Assembly (NCBI GenBank): GCA_009692425.1
Contig: SHZF01000015.1
Coordinates: forward strand, 17,186 to 81,185
Direction of reading: 5' to 3'
Length of the DNA: 64,000 nt
Origin: Myxococcales bacterium
GTDB taxonomy: Bacteria > Myxococcota_A > UBA9042
The translations under genes and the position numbers were made by a program. A model generated the notes under the pieces. It searched no databases. It was not told where the DNA came from and saw only the letters and a program-made list of their open reading frames with translations. Shown one piece after another: positions 50,128 to 59,078 of this stretch (position 1 is its first letter; each line of letters opens with the position of its first letter).

Positions 50128-52848
50128 GTGATGAGGTGGGGCAGCAGCAGCGGCATGGCAGTCTGGGCGGCAGGTGTCGCCGGAGTGTGCGCGTCGGGCG
50201 GCGCGGCATGGGCACAGACGGCTCAGGTGCGGCTGGAGATCAGCGCGACGACTCTTGCCGTCGACGAGGAACTCCAACTGCAGGTGCAGGCGTCGGGCGA
50301 CTACGAAGAGGTGACGGAGCCGACTTCGGAGGGCTTCGATTTCCGCCGCACGGGCCACCAGACCCAGGTGACGATCCTCGGCGGGCGCATGCAGCGGGTC
50401 GAGGTGTTCGTATACGCCGGCACACCGCGGCGCCCGGGGCGTTGGGCCGTCGGGCCGGTGCGGGTGCTCGGCGGGGGCGACACCTTGGCGACCTCGAACA
50501 CGATCGAGGTAATCGTGCCTTCCGACGATGCCACGGCGGCCCCGAGCATGGCGGCGGCGGACGCGACCAACCCGGCGCGGTACGTCGGCCAGCCGTTCTT
50601 CACGAAACCCGCGGTCACCTCGCTGCGGCCGTTTGCGGGCCAGCCCTTCGTCATCACCTGGGAGCTGTACTGGACGCGGACCGTGCACGTGCAGGGCATT
50701 CGCGAGACGACGTCGGCGAAGTTTGGCGGGCTCGACGTCGACGACCTGCTCAAGGGCGAGACGAAGGAGTCTGAGCCCGTCAACTTTGGCCGCCACCCCT
50801 ACCTGCGCCAGGTGACGCGCCAGATGCTGGCGACGGCGTCCGCGCCCGGCCCCGTGCGCCTCGATGGCCCCGCTTACCGCGTCGAGGTCGGCGATTTTTT
50901 CGAATCGCGCGTGGTCAAGGTACCTGGGGCGTCGATGACGCTGAACGTGCGCCCGATCCCGACCGCGGGACACCCCGCCGGCTTTGCAGAGCCCAACGTC
51001 GGCAAGCTCGAACTGCGCGGTCGCTTGACCGCCGGCGGTCGCCCGGACGAGGTGCGCCGCGCCGAGGTGGGCGAGCGCCTGCTGCTGACGTATGAAGTGG
51101 TGGGGAGCGGCAACCTGCTGGGTCTGCGCGACGTGCGCCCCCCGCACGTGGCGGGCCTGACCGTGGAGCCGCTAGCGGGCCGGGCGGATGCAGGGGTGCG
51201 CGTTTCCACCAGCGGCGTCGAGGGCACCCGCACCTGGCAGTATGTGGTGAGTTTTGCCGCACCGGGCACCTACGCCATCGCAGCCGTCGATTGGGCCGCG
51301 TTCGACCCGGATGCCGAAACGTTCACCGCATCGCGTGTTGCGCCGTTTGAGGTGGAGGTGCGCGGGGCGCCTGCCGCGACCGACTCGTCAGCGGCTGCCG
51401 TCGCAGTCGGGCCAGCCGGACCCGACGCGGCGGGCATGGTCGCGGGAGCGTCGGCGGGGCAAGCCGGTGTCGACCGATCGGCAGCCGCGCAGTTGCGCCC
51501 CCTCGCGCCAGACGCTGATCTGGCGGCAACCGTGGGCATCGACTGGACCAGTTCGGCACGCTTTTGGCGGGCGGCCTTGCTGCCGTGGGCACTGGGATTG
51601 GTCGCCCTTGGCATCGCCTGGCTGGCTGCACGTCGGCGGCGACAAGCCCCCGACCGAGCCCGTACGGGTGCCCTCGCCGTCGCCCGCCGCCGCCTTGACG
51701 ACGCCGTCCGCAGCGGCCCCGAACACGGCTATGCCGAGGTGCGCGCGGCCATCGACGGGTACCTGGAGCAACGCGCCGATGTGCGCCTCGTGGGGGTCAC
51801 GGACAGCGCCGCTCGGCACGCCCTGTGCAGCGCCGGAGCCAATGCCCCTGACGCGGATTCCCTCCTCACCGAACTCCAGCACCTCGATTTTGCCCGCTTT
51901 GCGCCGGGCGGCGACCGGGAAGGCGACCTCGGAGAGACGGCCACTCGGGTGCGCAAGGTGCTCGAGCGCCTCGACGCGGTGCTGCAGGCCTTGCCCGCCG
52001 CCGACCCCGCAAAGGCACGCAGCGGCGCTTTCGCGTGGCTTGCCGTGCTCGTCGTGGGCGCGACCGTCGCCCTGCCCGTTCGCGCCGGGACGCTGGACGA
52101 CACGTTCGTTGCCGCCAACCGGGCGTACCTGGCACGCCAGTGGGCCGCTGCGCGCGGCGGATACGAGGCGCTGCTGCGCCATGGCGTGCCCGCTCCCGCC
52201 GTCCACTACAACCTCGCCAACACGCTCGTGCACGAGGGGCGTCTGGGCCTCGCCGTCGGACACTACAAGCGAGCGCTGCGCCTCGTGCCGCCGCCCGCCC
52301 TGCGCGGCGACGTGCTCTTCAACCTCGCCGCCACACGCACCGAGTTGGCGGATCGGGCACGGCGCCGGCACGCGATCCTCCACGTCTTCGACGAGAGCCC
52401 GAGCCTCGAGGTGGCCGTGGCGCGCCTGGCCCCCCGCACGCTGCTCGGTTGGCTCGGCCTGGGATGCGGTTGGCTGGCGCTCGGGTGCGGGCTGCTCGCC
52501 GCGTGGCCGAGATCGGGCGCGCCGGGTTTCACGGCGCCGGCCGGGCGCCGGTGGAGCGCGCGGCACCTGTGGACCGTGACAGCGAGTCTGGGTGTCGTCC
52601 ACGGGGTGGCCATCGGCTGGCTCGCGTTTGCCCACACGGTCGATGCCGCAACGGTACACGCCGTGGTCGTCGAGGAGGACGCCACGATCGCGCCGTGCGT
52701 CGGCGTGGGAGAATCGATGGGTCTGCCCGAGGGCCTCGAAGTGCGCTGGCTGGGCGAGCGCGCCGACGGCCGCCACGAGGTGCGGCTGCCAAACGGCCGC
52801 GAGGGGTGCCTGCCCGCCTCGGCCGTAGTCACCGACGAGCAGGGGTAG
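50128..52848 (+). CDS. BatD-like protein fused to BatE-like TPR plus SH3-like region
   Basis: VRLEISATTLAVDEELQLQVQASGDYEEV...FDFRRTGHQTQVTILGG; PFAGQPFVITWELYW; C-part ANRAYLARQWAAARGGYEALLRHGVPAPAVHYNLANTLVHEGRLGLAVGHYKRALRL and VVEEDATIAPCVGVGESMGLPEGLEVRWLG. Confidence 0.88.
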   Translation: MMRWGSSSGMAVWAAGVAGVCASGGAAWAQTAQVRLEISATTLAVDEELQLQVQASGDYEEVTEPTSEGFDFRRTGHQTQVTILGGRMQRVEVFVYAGTPRRPGRWAVGPVRVLGGGDTLATSNTIEVIVPSDDATAAPSMAAADATNPARYVGQPFFTKPAVTSLRPFAGQPFVITWELYWTRTVHVQGIRETTSAKFGGLDVDDLLKGETKESEPVNFGRHPYLRQVTRQMLATASAPGPVRLDGPAYRVEVGDFFESRVVKVPGASMTLNVRPIPTAGHPAGFAEPNVGKLELRGRLTAGGRPDEVRRAEVGERLLLTYEVVGSGNLLGLRDVRPPHVAGLTVEPLAGRADAGVRVSTSGVEGTRTWQYVVSFAAPGTYAIAAVDWAAFDPDAETFTASRVAPFEVEVRGAPAATDSSAAAVAVGPAGPDAAGMVAGASAGQAGVDRSAAAQLRPLAPDADLAATVGIDWTSSARFWRAALLPWALGLVALGIAWLAARRRRQAPDRARTGALAVARRRLDDAVRSGPEHGYAEVRAAIDGYLEQRADVRLVGVTDSAARHALCSAGANAPDADSLLTELQHLDFARFAPGGDREGDLGETATRVRKVLERLDAVLQALPAADPAKARSGAFAWLAVLVVGATVALPVRAGTLDDTFVAANRAYLARQWAAARGGYEALLRHGVPAPAVHYNLANTLVHEGRLGLAVGHYKRALRLVPPPALRGDVLFNLAATRTELADRARRRHAILHVFDESPSLEVAVARLAPRTLLGWLGLGCGWLALGCGLLAAWPRSGAPGFTAPAGRRWSARHLWTVTASLGVVHGVAIGWLAFAHTVDAATVHAVVVEEDATIAPCVGVGESMGLPEGLEVRWLGERADGRHEVRLPNGREGCLPASAVVTDEQG

Positions 52849-52849
52849 G

Positions 52850-53010
52850 CTGCCGAACCAGGATCCACCACCGACTCCCATTCCCGGCCGCCGAATTCGG
52901 ATGCAGATCAAGGCGGAGCAAGGAATCGGCGTGAAGACGTACTCCCGCTACTTCGAACGGTGATTCCGCAGCGACAACGTAGAACTGCGCCGAAGGCGGC
53001 GGATCGGGGC
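52850..53010 (+). repeat. Dispersed intergenic repeat, copy 2
   Basis: CCCGGCCGCCGAATTCGG...CAAGGCGGAGCAAGGAATCGGCGTGAAGACGTACTCCCGCTACTTCGAACGGTGATTCCGCAGCGACAACGTAGAACTGCGCCGAAGGCGGCGGATCGGGGC; matches copy 1 in inverted orientation. Confidence 0.85.
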
Positions 53011-53113
53011 GAACGCGACGCGTTGACGCTCGCCAAACCCGCAACGTAGACTGCGCTCGGCGTACGGCGTCGAGGGGCCCCTTGCTTCGCGCCGGCTTGC
53101 TCCCGGAGTCGCC

Positions 53114-56100
53114 ATGCCTTTGCCGTTTGCACTGCGTCGGTGCCAGTCGCCCGTGTCAGGGTGGGGCGCACTCGCGGTCGCGTTGGCGGGCTGTGGCCTC
53201 GACACCGTTGGCCCGGATCTCGACGCGTGGCAGTCGGCCCATTCGGGCGACGTCCCTGCGGACAGTGCCGGGGCGAACACCGCAGCGGACAGCGCGCTCG
53301 CCCTGGACACGGATGCCGCTGCCCCAACTGCCGACGCCAACGCGGACACGGTCGCCGACACGGCCGCACCACCGGACTCCACAGCGGGCGACGCGCTCGA
53401 CAGCCAGTCGGCTGCCGCTGACGGCGACGCGCCCGCAACAGACGCCGACGGAGCGAACGCCGACGGAGCGAACGCCGACGGAGCGGACGCCGACGCAAAC
53501 CCTGGCCCCGTAGACATCGACGCCGCCCTGCCCGGCTGCACGACACCCACCGACTGCGACGACGGCGATCCGTGCACGCAAGATGGCTGCACTGCGGGGT
53601 CGTGCAGCACGCTGCCATCGGCTGGGACACCGTGCGATGACGGGGACGCTTGTTCCGTGGGGGACTCCTGCAAGGGCGGGGTGTGTGCGGCGGGCCCGGC
53701 CACCTCCTGCGATGACGGCAACGCGTGCACGGCCGATGGGTGCGTCGCCGGCAAGGGCTGCGTCCATGTGGCGGCGCCCGGCCCGTGCGACGACGGCAAG
53801 CTGTGCACGGCAGGTGACGTGTGCACGGGCGAGGCGTGCGTCGGCGTGGGCGTCGGCCTGGAAACGACGCTGGGTGTCGTCGGCGAATTCGATTCGGTCA
53901 CGGCCATTCTCGACAGCGACAGCGCCATCGTGGGCGGCACCCGCACAGCAGTTGCGGCGGACGCGCCCACCCTGTCGCGAGTCGTCCGCATCGCCGGCGG
54001 AACGGCCGTGTGGACGTGGACAGCGAAGGCGTCGGCCACGACCGAACTCACCGACATGGTGGGCGCGGCGGGGGGCAGCATCCTGATGGTGGGCTCCCGC
54101 ACGGCCAAAGGCTCGGCGAAGCAGGCCTGGGTGGCGCGCGTCACCGACGACGGCAAGGACGCCGGCGTGGACTTCGCGTTCGGAGGATCCGGCGACTTCG
54201 ACTTGCGGGGCGTCGCCGCGCGCCCGGGCGGCTTCCTGGCCGTCGGCAGCGTGCAGCCTCCCAGTGGGGCGCCGGCAGCGTTGATCGCACTGTTGGACCC
54301 ATCCGGCGTCCTTCTCAAGTCCCTGCAACTCGCGGGCGGCACGGCAGCCCGGCTCCATGACATCGCCAGCACGACCGACGGGCTGGTCGCCATCGGGTCA
54401 CAGACGGTGGCCGGCGAAGTGCTCGCGTGGTTCGTGCGGCTCGACGCCAAGGGCGCGGTCATCGCCCAGCACCTCGTCGGCGAGGCGGGCGTCGACGTGC
54501 TGCTCGAACGGATGGCGCCGATGCCGTCGGGCGGCGTGGTCGCAGTTGGCCGGCTCGAATTCGGCCAGCCCATTGCGGTGCGCTGGAAGCCGACCGGAGG
54601 CAAGCCCACGCTCCTCAAGATTCCGTCGGCGGCGTTCGACTCCCCGCTGGCCGTGACGGCAACCGCAGACGGTGGCTTCGTCGCCGTGGGCTGGCGCAAG
54701 CCGAAGACGGGACCGAACGTCCCCTTCATCCATCGCCTCGACGCCGGGGGCGCCCTCGTGTGGTCGCGGGTCGGTACTGCGGCAGGGGCGTGGACGGCGG
54801 TGGCGAGAGTGCCGACGGGGCTGCTGGTCACTGGCTGGTCGGGCAACCCCTTTGCCGTGAACCCCGAAGAAGTCGATGGCATCGTGCAGGCTCTCGACGG
54901 TTGGGGCTACCCGTCCTGCGCCGCATCTGGCCTGTGTGCAGCGCTCGCAGCATGCGACGACGGCAAGGCGTGCACCGTCGATGCGTGCGGCGCAACTACC
55001 GGCTGCTTTGCCGTCAACGGCCTCGGGCCGTGCGACGACGGCGATGCGTGCACCATCGGCGACTCCTGTGCCGGCGGCGCCTGCGGCGGCGGTGCCCTGG
55101 GCTGTGACGACGCGAACACCTGCACGGCCGACGCGTGTGCCCTGGCAACCGGCTGCACCCACACGAAACTGGATCAGGCGGTGTGCACCGATGGCAATCC
55201 CTGTACCCTCGGCGACACTTGCCAGGGCGCGATGTGTGCCGCAGGTGCCGCGCTGAACCTGTGCGACGACGCCGACCCCTGCTCCACCGATGCGTGCGCG
55301 CTGCCAAGCGGCTGCATCCACACGGACAGCGCGACCGGCACGTCGTGTGGAGACGGCGTGACATGTGCTGCGGGAGTTTGCAAGGACGTGTGGACGCAGT
55401 CGATCGCGACCGGCACGGGCCTGCCCGGTGACGCCTGCGCGGTGCGTCCGTCCGGCGAAGTGTGGTGCTGGAAGACGCCCGCGCTCGACGCCGGCAAGGT
55501 GATGTTTGGCAAGCCAAGCCCCGCCAAGTCGCTCGGCAAGGCCGGCAAGGTCGTGCTGGGCCACATGTTCTTGTGCACGCTGGACAAGTCGAACGCCAAC
55601 GCCGTCACGTGTACGGGCAACAACGAGTACCAGCAGATCTGGGGAACGAAGGACGACGCCTCCTTCACTACGCTGGACGCGCCGTCGCTTGCCGTAACCT
55701 CTGGCGAAAAGCACAGTTGCGGGGTGCTCGCGAGCACTGGCTTGGCGAAGTGTTGGGGCTTCGCCTACTTGGGCCAAATCGGCTACGGTCAGACGTTCCC
55801 TGGCGGCGTCGATGCCACGGACGTGCTGGTGGGTCCCGGCAAGCCATTGGTGGGAGTCACCGATCTCGACGCCGGCGGGTCGAACCAGACCTGCGCGGTC
55901 CACAGCGGGGGCCAAGTATCCTGTTGGGGCGTGGGCGGCGTCGGCTTGGGCTATGGCAGCACGCTGCTTTACGCGAAGGCGGCACCCCTGCCCGAGGCGG
56001 CGACGGCGGTCGGTGTCGGACCGAATGGGGCGTGCGCGGTCTTGGCTTCAGGCAACGTCATGTGCTGGGGCAAGGATCAGTTCAACCTAGTCGGCTTTGG

Positions 56101-56425
56101 ACAGTCGGGCCCCACGGCGGCCCCGATGGCGGTGCCGGGCATCACCAACGCCGTCGAAGTCGCGCTGGGCACCGAGCACGCCTGCGCCCGCACAAAATCG
56201 GGCGGCGTTGCCTGTTGGGGCAGCAGCCAGCAGGGCCAGTGCGGCCCCGACGGATGCGGCGCCAGCAAGCTCGTCAAGGGACTGACCGACATCGTCCAGG
56301 TGACGGCCCGCGGGACGGCGACATGCGTGCTGCGCGAAGATGGCGCGGTCGCGTGTTTCGGTCGGTTCGCAGAAGCGACCACGGTGTTCGCCACACCGCA
56401 GTGGTTGTTGGAATCGCAGCCGTAG
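53114..56425 (+). CDS. Multi-domain lipoprotein: Cys modules, first beta-propeller-like region, Cys modules, RCC1-like propeller
   Basis: VALAGCGLDT lipobox; CDDGDPCTQDGCTAGSC; central V(G/A)xGGxxxxxxxxRL repeats; second Cys block CDDGKACTVDACG; RCC1-like KHSCGVLASTGLAKCWGFAYLGQIGYG. Confidence 0.88.
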   Translation: MPLPFALRRCQSPVSGWGALAVALAGCGLDTVGPDLDAWQSAHSGDVPADSAGANTAADSALALDTDAAAPTADANADTVADTAAPPDSTAGDALDSQSAAADGDAPATDADGANADGANADGADADANPGPVDIDAALPGCTTPTDCDDGDPCTQDGCTAGSCSTLPSAGTPCDDGDACSVGDSCKGGVCAAGPATSCDDGNACTADGCVAGKGCVHVAAPGPCDDGKLCTAGDVCTGEACVGVGVGLETTLGVVGEFDSVTAILDSDSAIVGGTRTAVAADAPTLSRVVRIAGGTAVWTWTAKASATTELTDMVGAAGGSILMVGSRTAKGSAKQAWVARVTDDGKDAGVDFAFGGSGDFDLRGVAARPGGFLAVGSVQPPSGAPAALIALLDPSGVLLKSLQLAGGTAARLHDIASTTDGLVAIGSQTVAGEVLAWFVRLDAKGAVIAQHLVGEAGVDVLLERMAPMPSGGVVAVGRLEFGQPIAVRWKPTGGKPTLLKIPSAAFDSPLAVTATADGGFVAVGWRKPKTGPNVPFIHRLDAGGALVWSRVGTAAGAWTAVARVPTGLLVTGWSGNPFAVNPEEVDGIVQALDGWGYPSCAASGLCAALAACDDGKACTVDACGATTGCFAVNGLGPCDDGDACTIGDSCAGGACGGGALGCDDANTCTADACALATGCTHTKLDQAVCTDGNPCTLGDTCQGAMCAAGAALNLCDDADPCSTDACALPSGCIHTDSATGTSCGDGVTCAAGVCKDVWTQSIATGTGLPGDACAVRPSGEVWCWKTPALDAGKVMFGKPSPAKSLGKAGKVVLGHMFLCTLDKSNANAVTCTGNNEYQQIWGTKDDASFTTLDAPSLAVTSGEKHSCGVLASTGLAKCWGFAYLGQIGYGQTFPGGVDATDVLVGPGKPLVGVTDLDAGGSNQTCAVHSGGQVSCWGVGGVGLGYGSTLLYAKAAPLPEAATAVGVGPNGACAVLASGNVMCWGKDQFNLVGFGQSGPTAAPMAVPGITNAVEVALGTEHACARTKSGGVACWGSSQQGQCGPDGCGASKLVKGLTDIVQVTARGTATCVLREDGAVACFGRFAEATTVFATPQWLLESQP
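53441..53495 (+). repeat. 15-bp in-frame tandem repeat (GCCGACGGAGCGAAC) x3
   Basis: Direct read; encodes ADGANADGANADGADAD in the post-lipobox linker. Confidence 0.9.
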
Positions 56426-56427
56426 GC

Positions 56428-56475
56428 AGCGGTGGCTATTGAAAGCGGTGGCTATTGGAAGCGGTGGCTCTCGGA
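56428..56475. repeat. 16-bp tandem repeat x3 (AGCGGTGGCTATTGRA) in convergent intergenic space, with flanking inverted GGCAGCG/CGCTGCC
   Basis: Direct read: agcggtggctattgaa / agcggtggctattgga / agcggtggctctcgga. Confidence 0.8.
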
Positions 56476-56524
56476 GTCGCTGCCGTGGGCAGCAGTGGCT
56501 CCCAGAATCGCTGCCCTCCCTGCG

Positions 56525-57619
56525 CTACTCGACTTCGTGGCCCAGCGACCCGTCGTAGGTGCGCCGGTTGCCGAGGCAGCGAAATGCACCCAACCGAACG
56601 CCGGCAAAACCCGCAATGGTCACGGCAGGCTGCAGGCCCGTGCCCTGGTACACGAGCGGACCAGCAGCACCGACACCGTCGGCCTCCCACAGGCCCCACG
56701 CCACGACGGGCTCGCGCCACAACACCGGGCCGTCGCGGAACAAAGCCCACGTGTCGGGCGAGGCCGCGACGATCTGACGCAGGCCGACGGCCGCCGCGGT
56801 CGGCGCCGCCCGCAGTACCGCGGGTGCCGGGGTCACGGCCTTCACGGGAGCCGGCGCCGCGCTGGGTGGCACGGCCTCGACCGTGGCGCGGGCCTCGACG
56901 ACAGCGCGGGCCTCGACGACAGCGCGGGCCTCGACGACAGCGCGCGGTGCCGCCTTCGCAATGCCGAGCGAGAAGCGGCGGTGGCCATTCGGCATGGCGT
57001 CGCAGCCACAGGCGATCACGCCGATGACGCCAGCCGCCTTGAGCCGGTCGAGTCGCCGAAACACGGTCCGACCTGCCACACCGAGCGACGCGGCGATCGG
57101 TTCGTTCGTCAGGCACACGTGCGTGCCCGCCCCAATCTGGTCGCACAGCCAGTTGCGCAGGGCCTCATCGCCCGCGTCGGTCCGCGCTTTGCCGGCGACG
57201 GGCACAGGGCTTGTGGCAGTAGGGGCCGCTGCCGCAGTCTGCGGCGCGGCGACGGGGGCGCCAATTGGTTGTACTTTGCCACCCATCCGAAAGCGGCGAT
57301 GCGCGAAGGTCATCGCATCACACGAGCACGGCACAATGGTAATGGCGCCGTCTGTGGCCAGGCGCAACAGGCGCTGGCGCACGGTCTCGCCCGCGACATC
57401 GAGTCCCTTTGCGATCTGGTCCGTAACGGCGCAGACGTGGTCGGCTCCCTTCAGTTCGGAGCGGAACCACGCAAGCAATTGCACGTCGCCTTGGCGGCCG
57501 CGCGCGTTGCGCTTCGGCAAGTCGCGGGCGCCATCCTGGGCAGGCTGGGCAGCGGCAGGACGCGAAACTGCCACCGTCAATCCTATGGAGCGCGGGCGAA
57601 CATTGGCATGTGCAGGCAT
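56525..57619 (-). CDS. Protein with two tandem winged-helix-like modules carrying conserved HVC...CxCDAM...HRRF, plus low-complexity VEARAV linker
   Basis: LLAWFRSELKGADHVCAVTDQIAKGLDVAGETVRQRLLRLATDGAITIVPCSCDAMTFAHRRFRMG aligns with LRNWLCDQIGAGTHVCLTNEPIAASLGVAGRTVFRRLDRLKAAGVIGVIACGCDAMPNGHRRFSLG. Confidence 0.75.
   Translation of the reverse strand: MPAHANVRPRSIGLTVAVSRPAAAQPAQDGARDLPKRNARGRQGDVQLLAWFRSELKGADHVCAVTDQIAKGLDVAGETVRQRLLRLATDGAITIVPCSCDAMTFAHRRFRMGGKVQPIGAPVAAPQTAAAAPTATSPVPVAGKARTDAGDEALRNWLCDQIGAGTHVCLTNEPIAASLGVAGRTVFRRLDRLKAAGVIGVIACGCDAMPNGHRRFSLGIAKAAPRAVVEARAVVEARAVVEARATVEAVPPSAAPAPVKAVTPAPAVLRAAPTAAAVGLRQIVAASPDTWALFRDGPVLWREPVVAWGLWEADGVGAAGPLVYQGTGLQPAVTIAGFAGVRLGAFRCLGNRRTYDGSLGHEVE
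56874..56945. repeat. 18-bp in-frame tandem repeat x4 (GCCTCGACGACAGCGCGG)
   Basis: Direct read; encodes VEARAVVEARAVVEARATVEA on the minus strand. Confidence 0.9.
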
Positions 57620-57750
57620 GGTCTGGGTCTCCAACGGGCGTGGGGTCCCGAAGCGTTGAACAGGTTTGGCCAGGAGGGCGTGTAGGGCGCGATCCCCTCC
57701 CGAGGGAGCCGCGCAAGCGGCCACGATGTAGGCTGTCGCAGCCCCCAGTG

Positions 57751-58956
57751 TCAACTGATCCCTTCGAGGGTCCCGCGCACGCGTACGAATGCGGCGACCG
57801 CGAAATCCACATCCTCGACAGAATGGGAGGCCGACAGCTGCACGCGAATTCGGGCCTGACCGAGCGGAACTACAGGAAATGAAAAACCGATCACGTAGAT
57901 CCCCTCGTCGAGCAGCGCGGCCGCCATCGACTGGGCCATCCTGGCGTCGCCGAGCATCACGGGCACGATCGGGTGGATACCGGGGCGAACCGCGAAGCCG
58001 CTGGCGGTCATGCCAGCGCGGAAGCGCGTGGTGTTCTCTTGGAGCCGAGCCCGCAAGGCGTCGGCACCGTCGATCAGGTCGAGGCACGCAATCGACGCGT
58101 GGGCGAGTGCGGGTGCCAGCGTGTTGGAAAACAGGTACGGCCGTGACCTCTGGCGCAGCAGTTGCACGATCTCGTGGCGGCCGGTCGTGAAGCCGCCGCT
58201 GGCTCCCCCCAACGCCTTGCCGAGCGTGGACGTCACGATGTCGACCCGCTGCAAGCCAGCGTGCGGTGACCACAGGCCGCAGTGCTCCGGCGTGCCACGG
58301 CCGCGCGTACCCACGAAACCGGTGGCATGGCTCTCATCGACCATCACGAGCGCGTCGTAGTGCTCTGCCAGGTCGCAGATCGCGCCGAGGTCCGCGATGT
58401 CGCCGTCCATCGAGAACACGCCGTCGGTGGCAATGAGGCGCAGGCGCTTGCCGGCCGACGCCCGGAGGTGCGCCTCCAATTCTGCCAGATTACCGTGGGC
58501 GTAGCGCAACCGCTCCGCCTTGCACAGGCGCACGCCGTCGATGATGGACGCATGGTTGAGCGCATCCGAAATGACCGCGTCGCGTTCGTCGAGCAGCGTT
58601 TCGAACAGGCCGCCGTTGGCATCGAAGCACGAGCCGTACAGGACGGTGTCGTCCGTGCCGAAAAACGCCGAGACCTTCGCTTCGAGGTCCTTGTGAACCC
58701 GTTGCGTCCCGCAGATGAAGCGCACCGACGACAGCCCGAACCCCCAGCGGTCGAGGCCCTCCTTGCCGGCCGCGACCATGCGCGGGTCTGCTGCCAGGCC
58801 GAGGTAGTTGTTCGCGCAGAAGTTGAGCACTTCGCGGCCGCCGACCGCGATGCGCGTGCCTTGTGGCGAGTCGAGCACGCGCTCGGGCTTGGTGAGGCCG
58901 GCGGCGTCGATTTCGGCGAGCGCGCGGGCGAAGTGAGCGCGTGCGGTCGGGTACAT
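57751..58956 (-). CDS. kbl: Glycine C-acetyltransferase (2-amino-3-ketobutyrate CoA ligase)
   Basis: [98 protein letters not shown]. Confidence 0.93.
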   Translation of the reverse strand: MYPTARAHFARALAEIDAAGLTKPERVLDSPQGTRIAVGGREVLNFCANNYLGLAADPRMVAAGKEGLDRWGFGLSSVRFICGTQRVHKDLEAKVSAFFGTDDTVLYGSCFDANGGLFETLLDERDAVISDALNHASIIDGVRLCKAERLRYAHGNLAELEAHLRASAGKRLRLIATDGVFSMDGDIADLGAICDLAEHYDALVMVDESHATGFVGTRGRGTPEHCGLWSPHAGLQRVDIVTSTLGKALGGASGGFTTGRHEIVQLLRQRSRPYLFSNTLAPALAHASIACLDLIDGADALRARLQENTTRFRAGMTASGFAVRPGIHPIVPVMLGDARMAQSMAAALLDEGIYVIGFSFPVVPLGQARIRVQLSASHSVEDVDFAVAAFVRVRGTLEGIS

Positions 58957-59078
58957 GGCGGCTCCTCCGGGCAGTTCGCGCCCAGGGCCGCGGCGTGTAG
59001 CGCAAAGGGTGGCGGCGGGCAATCCGCTGGCGTCGATCCGCTGTCGCCCATCCTTGCCCGAGGCGTTCTCCGCCGCCG

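Noticed and set aside
48273-50156. 627-aa minus-strand ORF
   Set aside because: Antisense to the PPC-like part of the BatBC fusion; no domain.
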